A program made the translations under genes and the position numbers. From Palsa-1447 sp964509885 (GTDB taxonomy: Bacteria; Verrucomicrobiota; Verrucomicrobiia; Opitutales; Opitutaceae), in assembly GCA_964509885.1 (NCBI GenBank), contig CAZDZL010000041.1, positions 1 to 34,672 of the forward strand: DNA of 34,672 nt, given 5' to 3'. Under the pieces are notes generated by a model that did no database searches, was not told the DNA's origin, and saw only the letters and a list, made by a program, of their open reading frames with translations. This document shows positions 34,462 through 34,672 of the stretch, in pieces (positions within the stretch are counted from its first letter, which is position 1; each line of letters starts with the position of its first letter).

Positions 34462-34672
34462 ACGAGTCCGAGCTTCATCCGGCCCTCTTCGGTGATCATC
34501 GACTGGTTCCACGGCGGATCCCACGTGATCCGCACGTCGGCGTCGCCGACTCCCGGTACGAGCAGGATCTTGCCCTTCGCGTCCTCGGCTATCGCCGGGC
34601 CCATCCCGCATCCCGGAGCCGTCAGCGTCATCGCGACGTTCACCTTGTAGGCGTTGTCCGGCTTCTTCTCGA
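34458..34672 (-). CDS. DUF59/MIP18-type iron-sulfur assembly factor (SufT-like), partial
   Basis: The frame is open to the window edge, so the N-terminus is missing. The visible 70 residues begin EKKPDNAYKVNVAMTLTAPGCGMG and end RMKLGLV. TLTAPGCGMG followed by LPGVGDADVRITWDPPWNQSMITEEG-type spacing (here VPGVGDADV and WDPPWNQSM) is the core of the DUF59 family, which acts in iron-sulfur cluster maturation. It overlaps the xdhC start by 4 bases (GTGA). The pairing suggests it helps load the [2Fe-2S] clusters of xanthine dehydrogenase, which is inference. Confidence 0.88.
   Translation of the reverse strand, partial: EKKPDNAYKVNVAMTLTAPGCGMGPAIAEDAKGKILLVPGVGDADVRITWDPPWNQSMITEEGRMKLGLV

Overview
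The window is a GC-rich (roughly 70 percent by eye) bacterial chromosome segment. The style of Lnt, SecA and ClpP, the secreted proteins without recognisable family, and a TIGR03790-type protein all suggest Verrucomicrobiota, most likely Opitutia/Opitutaceae. That placement is from memory of family sequences and no search was run. Both ends cut genes: secA on the left and a DUF59/SufT-like gene on the right. A 100-base run of N lies at 7561-7660.

Layout. 1-7.1 kb: 3' end of secA, lnt, a CTP-synthase-like amidotransferase relative, a convergent EamA transporter, and a large secreted protein with a glycoside-hydrolase-like layout. 7.2-9.2 kb: a small SnoaL-like gene interrupted by the N run, then two small secreted proteins of unknown function. 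9.3-15.4 kb: a vitamin B12/methionine block. B12-dependent methionine synthase is split into two adjacent genes on the minus strand. It is divergent from a TonB-dependent receptor that has a cobalamin riboswitch in its leader. A perfect AT-rich 12-bp inverted repeat lies between them, near metH. 15.4-20.3 kb: a decayed PIN-domain toxin with its small partner, a DUF885 metallopeptidase-like protein, a half-size EamA transporter, a hydroxynitrile-lyase-like cupin, and a TIGR03790 family protein. 20.3-21.5 kb: clpP and guanine deaminase on the minus strand.

21.6-32.6 kb is the centrepiece: a tightly packed plus-strand operon for purine and ureide catabolism. Its order is malate synthase, OHCU decarboxylase (uraD), 5-hydroxyisourate hydrolase (uraH), allantoate amidohydrolase, allantoinase, ureidoglycine aminohydrolase, ureidoglycolate amidohydrolase, and a single-chain xanthine dehydrogenase. 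Guanine deaminase is divergent upstream. XdhC and a SufT-like factor (maturation of molybdenum and iron-sulfur centres) converge from the right. Together these genes would take guanine to xanthine, urate, allantoin, allantoate, ureidoglycine, ureidoglycolate and glyoxylate, releasing ring nitrogen as ammonia with no urea step, and would condense the glyoxylate with acetyl-CoA to malate. The only enzyme of the route not seen here is the one oxidising urate to 5-hydroxyisourate.

32.6-33.6 kb is a lower-GC island carrying a two-gene AbiEii-like nucleotidyltransferase module, apparently acquired, between xanthine dehydrogenase and xdhC.
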